Shown here piece after piece: positions 26,178-33,539 of a stretch of DNA of 64,000 nt. A model generated the notes under the pieces. The model saw nothing but the letters and a program-made list of their open reading frames with translations. It did not search any database and was not told the DNA's origin. Position numbers and translations under genes: made by a program. The DNA comes from Solirubrobacter pauli (GTDB lineage: Bacteria > Actinomycetota > Thermoleophilia > Solirubrobacterales > Solirubrobacteraceae). Positions within the stretch are counted from its first letter, which is position 1. Every line of letters begins with the position of its first letter. Location of the stretch: NCBI RefSeq assembly GCF_003633755.1, contig NZ_RBIL01000002.1:806001-870000 (forward strand). The letters are read 5' to 3'.

Positions 26178-27656
26178 ATGGCGATCGTCGAGCACGAACC
26201 CGTCACCCCGACCACGACCGAGGAGCCGGAGACCCACCACGGCACGCTGATCCCGCGCGGCCAGGACGCGGTGCCACGCTCACCGCTCTTCGAGGGTCGC
26301 TTCGGACGGATGTTCCGCTCGCTGCCCGCCCCGCGTCACGACCGCGAGGCGCTGATCGCGCTCGGCAAGGCGATGGCCGACCGCGAGGCGCCGAGCGGTG
26401 ACAACCCGAAGATCCCGTCGGCGTACACGTACTTCGGGCAGTTCGTCGACCACGACATCACGTTCGACCCGCTCTCGGAGCTGAGCAAGTTCAACGACCC
26501 GGACGCGCTGACGAACTTCCGCTCGCCGCGCTTCGACCTGGACTCGCTGTACGGCTCCGGGCCGAGCGGCAGCCCGTTCCTGTACGAGAGCAAGAAGGCG
26601 GACCGGCGCGGCGTGCGGCTGCTCGAGGGCCGCAACACGGACCCCGAGCTCGAGCGCCGCGACCTGATGCGCAACGCCCAGGGCCGCGCGATCATCCCGG
26701 ACCCGCGCAACGACGAGAACATCATCGTCTCGCAGCTGCACCACGCGTTCATCCGCTTCCACAACAACGTGGTCGAGCACGTCGCCAAGGCGCAGCCCAC
26801 GCTCGCCGGTCCGGCGCTGTTCGCCGAGGCGCGGCGCGTCGTCACCTGGCACTACCAGTGGGTCGTCGTCCACGACTTCCTCCCGCGGATCATCGGAGAC
26901 GACCTCGCGAACGAGCTGCTGCCGGACTCCGGCGAGCCGAACCTGCGCTTCTTCGACCCGCGCGAGGGGCCGTTCATCCCGGTCGAGTTCTCGGGCGCCG
27001 CGTACCGCTACGGGCACAGCCAGGTGCGGCCGAGCTACGACCTCAACGACATCGTGGTCGGCGTGCCGCTGTTCTCGGCCGCCAAGACGGCCGACCGGGA
27101 CATCCTCGCGCACCTGAACGGCTTCCGGCCGCTGCCGGCGCTGTGGACGATCGACTGGCGCCACTTCGTCGAGATCGACGGCTCCCAGCCGCAGCTCACG
27201 CGTGAGATCGACACCCAGCTCGCGAAGCCGCTGCTCAAGCTGCCGACCGGGATCGACGCCGCGCACACGGGGCTGCCGGTGCTCAACCTGCGCCGCGGCA
27301 AGGCGCTCCAGCTGCCGTCCGGGCAGGCGGTCGCGCAAGCGATCGGCGCCCCGCCGGTGAGCAACCTCGGGCTGGACCGCTTCAACCTGTCGGCGGAGCA
27401 TCGCGCGGCGCTGGAGGCCGAGACCCCGCTCTGGTACTACGTGCTGCGCGAGGCCGAGAACGCGCCGCGCAACGGCCAGCGGCTCGGGCCGGTCGGCGGG
27501 CGGATCGTCGGCGAGGTGCTCGTCGGCCTGCTCGCCCACGACCCGCAGAGCTTCCTGCGCCAGCAGCCGACGTGGAAGCCGACCGGGCTCAAGGCGGTCA
27601 AGGCCGGGCACTTCACGCTCGGCGACCTGTTGCGGTTCGCCACCATCGGCCAGTGA
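26178..27656 (+). CDS. Animal-type heme peroxidase (peroxinectin-like)
   Basis: A 492-residue protein of the peroxidase-cyclooxygenase superfamily. The distal region reads TYFGQFVDHDITFDP (about 84-98) with the catalytic His. The heme-binding helix motif is NENIIVSQLHHAFIRFHN-like (DENIIVSQLHHAF), and the proximal His is in AYRYGHSQVRP. It uses H2O2 to oxidise halides, phenols or other donors. Unlike most secreted relatives it has no signal peptide, so it may be cytosolic or released by lysis. The ATG at 26178 is preceded by AAGGAG. The adjacent multicopper oxidase suggests a joint oxidative role. Confidence 0.93.
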   Translation: MAIVEHEPVTPTTTEEPETHHGTLIPRGQDAVPRSPLFEGRFGRMFRSLPAPRHDREALIALGKAMADREAPSGDNPKIPSAYTYFGQFVDHDITFDPLSELSKFNDPDALTNFRSPRFDLDSLYGSGPSGSPFLYESKKADRRGVRLLEGRNTDPELERRDLMRNAQGRAIIPDPRNDENIIVSQLHHAFIRFHNNVVEHVAKAQPTLAGPALFAEARRVVTWHYQWVVVHDFLPRIIGDDLANELLPDSGEPNLRFFDPREGPFIPVEFSGAAYRYGHSQVRPSYDLNDIVVGVPLFSAAKTADRDILAHLNGFRPLPALWTIDWRHFVEIDGSQPQLTREIDTQLAKPLLKLPTGIDAAHTGLPVLNLRRGKALQLPSGQAVAQAIGAPPVSNLGLDRFNLSAEHRAALEAETPLWYYVLREAENAPRNGQRLGPVGGRIVGEVLVGLLAHDPQSFLRQQPTWKPTGLKAVKAGHFTLGDLLRFATIGQ

Positions 27657-27676
27657 TTTCGGTCAGCACGACGACA

Positions 27677-27691
27677 GACCGCTAAGCGGTC
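27677..27691. promoter_or_regulatory. 7-bp perfect inverted repeat upstream of the LmbU-family gene
   Basis: GACCGCT-A-AGCGGTC is a perfect inverted repeat with a 1-nt centre. It lies 20 bp after the peroxidase stop and about 72 bp before the LmbU-type start. It could be an operator for that regulator, or a small part of the terminator region. Confidence 0.4.
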
Positions 27692-27702
27692 CGAAGGTCT
27701 CC

Positions 27703-27723
27703 GGGCGCGGTTTCGCCGCGCCC
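27703..27723 (+). terminator. 8-bp GC hairpin after the peroxidase gene
   Basis: GGGCGCGG (27703-27710) pairs with CCGCGCCC (27716-27723) around the loop TTTCG. It lies 46 bp after the peroxidase stop, with no T-tract. Confidence 0.5.
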
Positions 27724-27763
27724 GTTGACAGCACGAAACGGCGTCGGCCACCATCGGGACCTG

Positions 27764-28327
27764 ATGCACGCGGATGTCATGACGCCGCCGCGGGCGGCGA
27801 GCCTCGAGCTCCGCTCCTCGATGACGTTCGACGAATGGGCCGGCGTGGGCGAGCGGATCGCCCGCATCGCGAGCGGCGCCGCATGGGCGCTGGGGGAGTG
27901 GCTGCTGTTCGGCGAGCGCCGGTTCGGCGCCCGCTACCGCTCCGCGATCGAGGCCACGGACCTCGACTACCAAACCCTGCGCAACTACGCGTGGGTCGCG
28001 CGCAGCGTCGACGCCGGCCGCCGGCGCGAGGAGCTGAGCTTCCAGCACCACGCGGAGGTCGCGTCGCTGCCCGGCCCGGAGCAGGACCTGTGGCTGCATC
28101 GTGCCCAGATGCACGGCTGGTCGCGCAACGAGCTGCGCCGGCGGATGCGGGCCGACCGGCACGGCGAGCGCGTCCAGCCGGCGACCGTGGTGCGCGTCGA
28201 GGTCAGCTCGGACGTCGCCGACCGCTGGCGGCGCGCGGCCGAGGCGGCCGACCAGGCGCTGTCCGAGTGGGTGCGCGCGGTCACCACCGCCGCGGCCGAC
28301 GCGACGCTGCCGCCGCCCGGCCGCTGA
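27764..28327 (+). CDS. LmbU-family transcriptional regulator
   Basis: A 187-residue protein matching the LmbU family, named for the lincomycin cluster activator. Diagnostic phrases are MTFDEWAGVGERIARIASGAAW split around ALGEWLLFGE, then DYQTLRNYAWVARSV, LSFQHHAEVASLPGPEQ and GWSRNELRRRMR. These regulators bind DNA through a helix-turn-helix and normally control secondary-metabolite genes, often as cluster-situated activators. No biosynthetic cluster is present here, so its targets are unknown; the oxidase/peroxidase pair or the lysis cassette are neighbours only. The ATG at 27764 was chosen as the first after the terminator; an ATG at 27779 is possible. Confidence 0.9.
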   Translation: MHADVMTPPRAASLELRSSMTFDEWAGVGERIARIASGAAWALGEWLLFGERRFGARYRSAIEATDLDYQTLRNYAWVARSVDAGRRREELSFQHHAEVASLPGPEQDLWLHRAQMHGWSRNELRRRMRADRHGERVQPATVVRVEVSSDVADRWRRAAEAADQALSEWVRAVTTAAADATLPPPGR

Positions 28328-28335
28328 TCCGCAGT

Positions 28336-28363
28336 GGCGTGTCCCGCCGCGGCGGGACACGCC
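28336..28363. terminator. 28-bp perfect palindrome, bidirectional terminator
   Basis: Bases 28336-28349 pair perfectly with 28350-28363. It fills the gap between the convergent stops of the LmbU-type gene (28327) and the endolysin gene (28370). Confidence 0.75.
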
Positions 28364-28369
28364 GGCGGG

Positions 28370-30574
28370 TCAACCGCGCCAGGTGCGCCGGCCGCCCAGC
28401 GTCTTGTCGAAGTCGCAGTGGATGAAGTAGCCACGGCCCTTCGCGTAGTAGCCGACGCCGCACTCGAACGCCTGCTTGGCGTGCTCGTGATGGCGGTCGA
28501 GAGAGACCCCGGGCGGCGGCGGGACATCGACGGCGAACCCGCGCGTGTGGGCGGAGTTCGGCTCGCCGCCGACCGAGCGGTTGTAGACCTTGGTGCGGAA
28601 GGCCGAGTTGATCACCAGCCGCTTGCCGCCGTCGAGCTTGCGCAGGTGCTCCAGTCGCCGGGCCAGCCCTTTCGCCCGCTGGCGCGCCTCCTGCTTGCTG
28701 AGTCCCTGCTCGCGCATCAGCCCGCTGACGTACGACGTGTGGTCGCGGTCCTTGCACGCGAGCTCGCTCAGGTTGAAGTTCGGCGTCAGCTGGCCGGGGA
28801 TCGCGCGCCACGCCGGCGTGGCGCGCACCGCGCGCTTGGCGGTGCTGTCGGTCGGCCAGTGCGGCTGCAGCAGCTGCATGAGGTCGCCGTCGAGCTCGCC
28901 GTCGACCGGCTGCCCGGCGACCCGCTGCGCGGCGCGTACGCCCTGCTCCCACACCCCGGTCGCCAGGGTGCGGCGCCCGGGGGCGCGGGCGTCACGGCGC
29001 AGCCGCTTGCGCAGCTCGAGGTCCGGGTCGCCCTGCGCCTTCAGGTAGCGGGCCAAGGCGATCTTCGACCGGCGTACGAGCGTTGCCTTGTCGCCGCGCC
29101 GGGTCACGACGGACCGGCCGCCCTGCGCGCCGCCCGGCACCGGCTCCGGCTTGGCGCTCGGCACCGGCCGGCGGGTCGGGACGGTGCCGTTCGTCCGGGC
29201 GGGCGGGTGCCGCTGGTCGCGCACCGGCGGGACCTTCGGGTGCCGCGGGTGCCGCAGGCGGAGCGCGACGAGCTCGGCCTCGGCGTCCTCGTAGCGCTCG
29301 ATCAGCTCGGCGCGGGCGCGACGGGCCATCCGGTCCAGCAGCGCGATCCGCTGCACGAGCTCCGCGTGGTCGAGCTCGGTCAGCGCACGGCGTCTGGGAA
29401 GCGCCGGCGCGGGGGCGACGGTGGCCGCGGACACCGCCGTCGCCACGGAGGCCGCCGTGGCGCCGACGCTGATCGGCGGCGGCGCGGGCGCGACGTCGAT
29501 CACCGGTGGTGGGCTGTCGGTGAGCAGCTCGTTCTGGCGCTGCTCGAGCGTCACCAGGACGCCGAGCTTGGCCTCGATCCGCGCGAGCGCGTCGGCGAGC
29601 GTGTCAGGAGCGGCGCCGTTCGAGGATGCCGACGGCACCGCCGGCCGCGCCTGCTCTCGCTCGAGCACCTCACGCAGCCGCCCGCCGTGCGCGAGCAGCT
29701 CTGCCCACGCGCGGTCCGAGAGCGCCGCGCGGCGCTCGAAGTGGTTCACCACCTCCGCGAGCCCGGGCTTGGGCGTGGGCTTGCCGGGCGTCGGCTTGGT
29801 CGTCGGCGCCCGCTTGCGGCGGGCCTTCTCGGCGCGCGTGGCGCGGTCGAGCGTGCGCAGCGTCTCCGCGGCCGCCACGCCGGTGCCCTTGAGCCCGTGC
29901 TGGCGTTGGAAGCGCTTGAGCGCGAGCTCGGTCTCGGCGTCGAACGTGGTCCGCTTGCGGTCGAGGTAGCCCGCGCGGGTCTTCGCGTCGCGCACGAACG
30001 CGAGCCTCCGGGTGAGGACGAGGACGGCGTGGCCCGTGTCCCCGCGCCGCAGGGACGCCTCCGGCGCGGGTGGCCGGGCGCCCGACAGCGTCTGGTGCCA
30101 GCGGCGGGCGCGGGCGCGCACGTCGCGGCTGTAGACCTCGGCCGCCTCGCCGGTGCCGTTGTAACGGCGGATGCCGTCCGGCTCGCCGTGGGCGCGCATC
30201 AGCTTGACGAGGTTGCGGAAGCCGATGCGCATGTTCAAGCGCGGGTCCCAGCATCCGCCCTCGGCGTCCGCCTCGTCCTGCCACTCCCACCACGTCAGCT
30301 GCACGGGACCGACGCCCTGCATCCGGCGCCGGCCGCGCTCGGCGTCCCGCTGGCGCTTGTAGTCGAGGTACTTCTCGCGCGTCACCTTGCCGGCGCCCGC
30401 GAAGATCGTGCCCCGGTCGTGCCCGAACACGTTCTGCCCGCCGGAGCTCTCCTTCTCGAGGATCGCGCAGGCGAGCGAGAGCCGCAGCCCTTCACGCTTG
30501 GCCTCCTCGATCACGAGCTCGGGGTTGAGGATCTTGCCGGCGCGCAGCCGGTCGACCTGGGTGGCCGTCGCCAT
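28370..30574 (-). CDS. Large endolysin-like peptidoglycan hydrolase (transglycosylase-like plus M15 peptidase)
   Basis: A 734-residue cell-wall hydrolase with no signal peptide. The N-terminal domain (about 1-170) looks like a lysozyme/transglycosylase fold with the catalytic-type phrase AILEKESSGGQNVFG. A peptidoglycan-binding-like segment (about 185-245, LALKRFQRQHGLKGTG) and a long Pro/Ala-rich, partly coiled-coil linker follow. The C-terminal ~130 residues are an M15-type D-Ala-D-Ala peptidase with NSAFRTKVYN, SAHTRGFAVDV and FIHCDFD, giving the His/Asp/His zinc set. Its ATG shares one base with the holin stop. That, plus the lack of an export signal, points to holin-dependent release. 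No other phage gene is nearby. Confidence 0.85.
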   Translation of the reverse strand: MATATQVDRLRAGKILNPELVIEEAKREGLRLSLACAILEKESSGGQNVFGHDRGTIFAGAGKVTREKYLDYKRQRDAERGRRRMQGVGPVQLTWWEWQDEADAEGGCWDPRLNMRIGFRNLVKLMRAHGEPDGIRRYNGTGEAAEVYSRDVRARARRWHQTLSGARPPAPEASLRRGDTGHAVLVLTRRLAFVRDAKTRAGYLDRKRTTFDAETELALKRFQRQHGLKGTGVAAAETLRTLDRATRAEKARRKRAPTTKPTPGKPTPKPGLAEVVNHFERRAALSDRAWAELLAHGGRLREVLEREQARPAVPSASSNGAAPDTLADALARIEAKLGVLVTLEQRQNELLTDSPPPVIDVAPAPPPISVGATAASVATAVSAATVAPAPALPRRRALTELDHAELVQRIALLDRMARRARAELIERYEDAEAELVALRLRHPRHPKVPPVRDQRHPPARTNGTVPTRRPVPSAKPEPVPGGAQGGRSVVTRRGDKATLVRRSKIALARYLKAQGDPDLELRKRLRRDARAPGRRTLATGVWEQGVRAAQRVAGQPVDGELDGDLMQLLQPHWPTDSTAKRAVRATPAWRAIPGQLTPNFNLSELACKDRDHTSYVSGLMREQGLSKQEARQRAKGLARRLEHLRKLDGGKRLVINSAFRTKVYNRSVGGEPNSAHTRGFAVDVPPPPGVSLDRHHEHAKQAFECGVGYYAKGRGYFIHCDFDKTLGGRRTWRG

Positions 30575-30957
30575 CACGCCACCCCGGCCGGCTGCTCGTC
30601 GCCGGCCTCGAGCGCGAGGGTGGCGTCCTCGTCGGCGTCGTCGAAGTCGATGTCCCAGTCCTCGTCCTCGTCCTCGTCCTCGCCGAGATCCGGCTGGGGC
30701 GCGACGGCGGCCGTGGCGTCGTCGCTGGCCTGCGCCGCCACGACGGCCACGGCTTCGCGCGCCTCGAACTTCTGCCAGCCGTGCAGCCAGTGCAAGGCGG
30801 GGGCGAGCACGGCGACGGCGCCGGCGATGAAGATCTCCTGCAGCGTGTCCTCGGGGATCGTCACGCCGGGGAAGTGCTCCGCGAGCCAGGTGGCGCAGGC
30901 GCCGGCGGCGAGTGCGAAGACGGGGGTCAGCAGAGCGACGAGGCGGTTGAGCGGCAT
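30574..30957 (-). CDS. Holin-like small membrane protein
   Basis: A 127-residue protein with two hydrophobic segments (about 6-27 and 43-61) separated by a short loop, and a C-terminal tail that is extremely acidic (GEDEDEDEDWDIDFDDADED). Size, topology and direct coupling to an endolysin gene match phage holins, which open the membrane to let the lysin reach the wall. The acidic tail is unusual, since holin tails are normally basic; it could neutralise the pore or bind a regulator. GGAGGG lies 8 nt before the ATG. Confidence 0.75.
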   Translation of the reverse strand: MPLNRLVALLTPVFALAAGACATWLAEHFPGVTIPEDTLQEIFIAGAVAVLAPALHWLHGWQKFEAREAVAVVAAQASDDATAAVAPQPDLGEDEDEDEDWDIDFDDADEDATLALEAGDEQPAGVA

Positions 30958-30974
30958 TGACAGCGCCCTCCGTA

Positions 30975-31009
30975 GCGGGATGAGGTCCTGGTCGTGGGGA
31001 CCATCCCGC
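30975..31009 (-). terminator. Long hairpin after the sigma/anti-sigma operon
   Basis: Two stem blocks pair: GCGGGAT (30975-30981) with ATCCCGC (31003-31009), and GGTCC (30984-30988) with GGACC (30998-31002), with a 2-nt bulge and a 9-nt loop. It lies 20 bp downstream of the minus-strand stop at 31029 and just upstream of the holin gene. Confidence 0.6.
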
Positions 31010-31028
31010 GCACGGGAGGCGAGGGCAA

Positions 31029-31775
31029 CTACCTTCGTTCAGGTTGGTCGAGGTCGAGGTCGCTGAGCGGGGTCCGTCCGTCGAAGACGAGCAGCCAGGC
31101 GCCGCCGCGGACCGGCTTGATCGGCCGTCGCTCGCCGGTCGATCGCACGACGAACGTCCCGGCCTCGGCGGGCTTGCGGGTGCGCCCGTAGATGAGCAGC
31201 CGCGGCGGCGTGCTGTCGATCCGCATGGAGGAGCTGACCCCATCGCCGCGGAGCAGGCAGACGCCGGGGCGAAGGTCGCTGAAGCGGTGGAACACGCCGT
31301 TGCGCTCGAGCCCGAGCTGGTTGCCGCGCAGCTGGCCGGCGATGACGCAGCGGTTCCCGGCGCCCGACGTGTAGATCGCCACGCCGTAGGAGACCTTGCG
31401 CTCTCGATCGGGTGCCGTGGCCACGAGTTCGATCTGCGCTCCGTCGGCCAGGGTCATCTTCGGGTCGCCGATCTCCAGCCCGGGGTTGGGTTGGATCGGC
31501 TCCCCGGAGGAGATCAGGCCCGTGCCGTCCGCGACGGCCGCCGCGCCGAGCAGGGCGACCACCACGAACCCCGCGGTCCGTAGCCGCCGTCCACGGCGCC
31601 GGCGCTCGCGCCGCGCCACGACGGCACCGCCGTGATCGCGAATCGCGGCCGCGACCAGCGCGTCCCGCAGCGCGGTCTGCGCCGTGCGTGCGGGGTCGGG
31701 CTCGCGCTCGGCGGCGGCGACGAGCTGGTCGCGGACGCTGTGCTGCGCGGCCCGCGGATCGTCGGGCGCGCTCAC
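31029..31775 (-). CDS. Membrane protein, candidate anti-sigma factor
   Basis: A 248-residue single-pass protein: a charged N-terminal cytoplasmic part (about 1-68, ending RRERRRRGRR), one membrane helix (about 69-88) and an extracellular beta-rich domain of about 160 residues with paired cysteines. Its start overlaps the ECF sigma-factor stop by 4 bp. Position and topology suggest an anti-sigma factor or sensor for that sigma. The zinc-binding HxxxCxxC of ZAS anti-sigmas is absent, so the call rests on context. Confidence 0.6.
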   Translation of the reverse strand: MSAPDDPRAAQHSVRDQLVAAAEREPDPARTAQTALRDALVAAAIRDHGGAVVARRERRRRGRRLRTAGFVVVALLGAAAVADGTGLISSGEPIQPNPGLEIGDPKMTLADGAQIELVATAPDRERKVSYGVAIYTSGAGNRCVIAGQLRGNQLGLERNGVFHRFSDLRPGVCLLRGDGVSSSMRIDSTPPRLLIYGRTRKPAEAGTFVVRSTGERRPIKPVRGGAWLLVFDGRTPLSDLDLDQPERR

Positions 31776-32377
31776 GCGATCTCCTCCACGGCGTCGTCGT
31801 GGACCGGCGGCGGCAGCGCCACGGCCAACGCCCGCAGGCCGCGGGAGACGCGGGCGCGTGCCGTCGGCTCGGAGACGCCCAACGCCGCCGCCAAGTCCGT
31901 GTAGGAAAAGTCCTCCACTACACGAAGCTCAACTGCGCGACGCTGTTCGTCGGGAAGGCCGCGCATCGCCTCGAGCAGTGGCTCCTCGAGCGCGTTGAGG
32001 CCGGTCAGCGACTCGATCCGGTCGTGCTCGAGCGCGCTCAGCGGCGGGATGGTCACGCTGAAGCGCTCGAGCGCCGCCCGCTCGACCCGTCCGGACCGCC
32101 AGTAATGGGACAGCTCGGTGCGGGCGATCGCATACAGCCAGGCCTGCTCCTCGGCTGCGCTTGACCCGCGGAACTGCATCCGCCGCTCGAGCGCCTTGGC
32201 GAACGTCTCCGACAGCAGGTCGAACGCGACCTCGGGATCGAGCACGCGCCGGGCGATGAAGCGCAGGATCCGATCCGCGTACGCGTCGTAGAAGGCGGAG
32301 AAAGCGCTCGGGTCTTCCTGCGCGTCGACGAGCAGGCTGTCCGAGGCTCGTTTGAGGAGACGAAGCCGGGGCCGCAC
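31772..32377 (-). CDS. ECF-family RNA polymerase sigma factor
   Basis: A 201-residue sigma-70 family protein with only regions 2 and 4. Region 2 covers about 20-95 (FSAFYDAYADRILRFIARR, LLSETFAKALERR, AWLYAIARTEL). Region 4 covers about 130-190 (LPDEQRRAVELRVVEDFSY, LAAALGVSEPTARARVSRG). It directs RNA polymerase to a small regulon, probably in response to an envelope signal sensed through the coupled membrane protein. It starts at GTG, with TAGGCT ending 10 nt upstream. It is divergent from a pair of small secreted-protein genes, which are plausible targets. Confidence 0.92.
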   Translation of the reverse strand: MRPRLRLLKRASDSLLVDAQEDPSAFSAFYDAYADRILRFIARRVLDPEVAFDLLSETFAKALERRMQFRGSSAAEEQAWLYAIARTELSHYWRSGRVERAALERFSVTIPPLSALEHDRIESLTGLNALEEPLLEAMRGLPDEQRRAVELRVVEDFSYTDLAAALGVSEPTARARVSRGLRALAVALPPPVHDDAVEEIA

Positions 32378-32387
32378 TGGGCTATCG

Positions 32388-32393
32388 AGCCTA
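32388..32393 (-). promoter_or_regulatory. candidate -10 box (TAGGCT) of the ECF sigma gene
   Basis: Read on the minus strand, TAGGCT ends 10 nt before the GTG at 32377. No Shine-Dalgarno sequence is present, so the transcript may be leaderless. Confidence 0.35.
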
Positions 32394-32430
32394 GTTCATC
32401 GCCCTCGCCGCGAACGCGAAGGACTCGATT

Positions 32431-32454
32431 CCGGGCGGTCACAAAACCGCCCGG
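32431..32454. promoter_or_regulatory. 9-bp perfect inverted repeat between divergent operons
   Basis: CCGGGCGGT (32431-32439) and ACCGCCCGG (32446-32454) flank a 6-nt spacer CACAAA. It sits midway between the sigma gene and the secreted-protein pair. It could be an operator controlling both, or an attenuator in the leader of the rightward genes. Confidence 0.45.
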
Positions 32455-32516
32455 GTGCGGGTCATAACGGTCCGCCGGAGCGCGCACCGGTCCTACTCAA
32501 CGCGAAAGGACTCTCC

Positions 32517-32924
32517 ATGGACCGACGCTCTCGCAGGGCAGGCGGACGCCTGCGCGCGATGGCTCTCGCCGTGGCGCTCGCCGGCCTCGTGCTGCCGGCC
32601 GCCGCCACGGCCCAAGTGCCCTCCGACCTCACCGACTGGAATCTGACCGAGACGACCAGCACCTGGGGCAGCACCTACAGCGTCAGCTCGAGCGGAGGTG
32701 GCCCCGTGCAGTACCGCTGGCTCGACACGCCCGCCAAGGCGACCGTGATCTCGGGCAACACCTGCTCCGACCTGGCGCTCGTGGGCAGCGCGACGATCGG
32801 CGTCAACGACACGAGCTACAAGCTCCTGTTCAGCACCTGGGCCGGGTACTGCTTCCGCCTGCGCGGACGCACGACGAGCGGCTCGGGCTCGATGGTCAAC
32901 CACGACGGACGGGTGCTGCGATGA
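32517..32924 (+). CDS. Small secreted protein of unknown function (135 aa)
   Basis: Signal peptide (about 1-32, ending AAATAQ) followed by about 100 mature residues rich in Ser, Thr and Gly, with two cysteines in the pattern NTC...YCF that could form a disulfide. The phrase LTDWNLTETTSTWGSTY suggests a beta-sandwich, but I recognise no family. AAAGGA lies 6 nt before the ATG. Its stop overlaps the next start by 4 bp, so the two proteins are made together. It lies divergent from the ECF sigma gene. Confidence 0.7.
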   Translation: MDRRSRRAGGRLRAMALAVALAGLVLPAAATAQVPSDLTDWNLTETTSTWGSTYSVSSSGGGPVQYRWLDTPAKATVISGNTCSDLALVGSATIGVNDTSYKLLFSTWAGYCFRLRGRTTSGSGSMVNHDGRVLR

Positions 32925-33493
32925 AGACCGTGCTCGCCATCGGCCTGGTGCTCGTCGCCGGGCTGCTGTACCTCACCATCCCGCGCGCCGAGTCGGCGAC
33001 CGGCGCGCCGACGAGCCTGCAGAGCGCCGAGGTGCTCGAGCGCTCCTCCGAGCTGACGGCCGCCGCGGCCCCTGGCCGCTTCGGCGCCGGCACGGTCGTC
33101 GCGGCCCCTGCCGCCCGCGGCCTTGCGGACGGGCTCGCGGACGACGTCCCGCTTCCGCAGGGCGGCTCGTTCGACGGCATCCAGTGGGAAGCCGCGGGTG
33201 GCGCGTTCTCGGCGGCCGAGACCCGCGCGATCCTGCAGTACAACGCGATGTGCCAGTGGGTCCGTGCCTACCGCGACGGTCGCCAGACCGACGTGAGCGG
33301 CCGCATCCTCGGGGAGGTGCCGAGCTGGTCGGCCTGGCGCGGCGCCGAGACGGGCGCGGCCCTGGGCACGGCCATCGCGGAGCTGCTGGGTGGCGGCGGC
33401 TCGGCTTCCGCCGGGCTGCTGCGCGAGTGCGACGCCTCACACGAGCGTGAGGTGCGCTACGCCGAAGCGCGAGGGCTCGACCCGAGCCGCTGA
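32921..33493 (+). CDS. Secreted or membrane-anchored protein of unknown function (190 aa)
   Basis: An N-terminal hydrophobic segment (about 2-20) acts as a signal peptide or anchor. A low-complexity Ala-rich stretch follows, then a compact helical region containing TRAILQYNAMCQWVRAYRDGR and a C-terminal Cys. No family is recognised. It overlaps the upstream secreted-protein gene by 4 bp. A strong hairpin terminator follows directly. Confidence 0.65.
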   Translation: MKTVLAIGLVLVAGLLYLTIPRAESATGAPTSLQSAEVLERSSELTAAAAPGRFGAGTVVAAPAARGLADGLADDVPLPQGGSFDGIQWEAAGGAFSAAETRAILQYNAMCQWVRAYRDGRQTDVSGRILGEVPSWSAWRGAETGAALGTAIAELLGGGGSASAGLLRECDASHEREVRYAEARGLDPSR

Positions 33494-33501
33494 GGGACAC
33501 G

Positions 33502-33532
33502 GTGGTCCGGCGCCGTCGCGGCGCCGGACCAC
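33502..33532. terminator. 13-bp perfect hairpin, bidirectional terminator
   Basis: GTGGTCCGGCGCC (33502-33514) pairs perfectly with GGCGCCGGACCAC (33520-33532) around a 5-nt loop. It lies between the convergent stops at 33493 and 33540. Confidence 0.75.
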
Positions 33533-33539
33533 GTGCGAC

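Noticed and set aside
27724-27729. TTGACA as the -35 of the LmbU-family gene
   Set aside because: The hexamer is next to the terminator hairpin, no -10 is found at normal spacing, and the start codon would be too close.
28370-31028. Intact prophage
   Set aside because: Only holin and endolysin genes are present; no structural, packaging, integration or replication genes flank them.
30575-31243. N-terminal extension of the endolysin frame through the holin and anti-sigma genes
   Set aside because: The extension is Arg/Pro/Ser-rich shadow sequence. The ATG at 30574 sits at the holin stop and begins a recognisable hydrolase domain.
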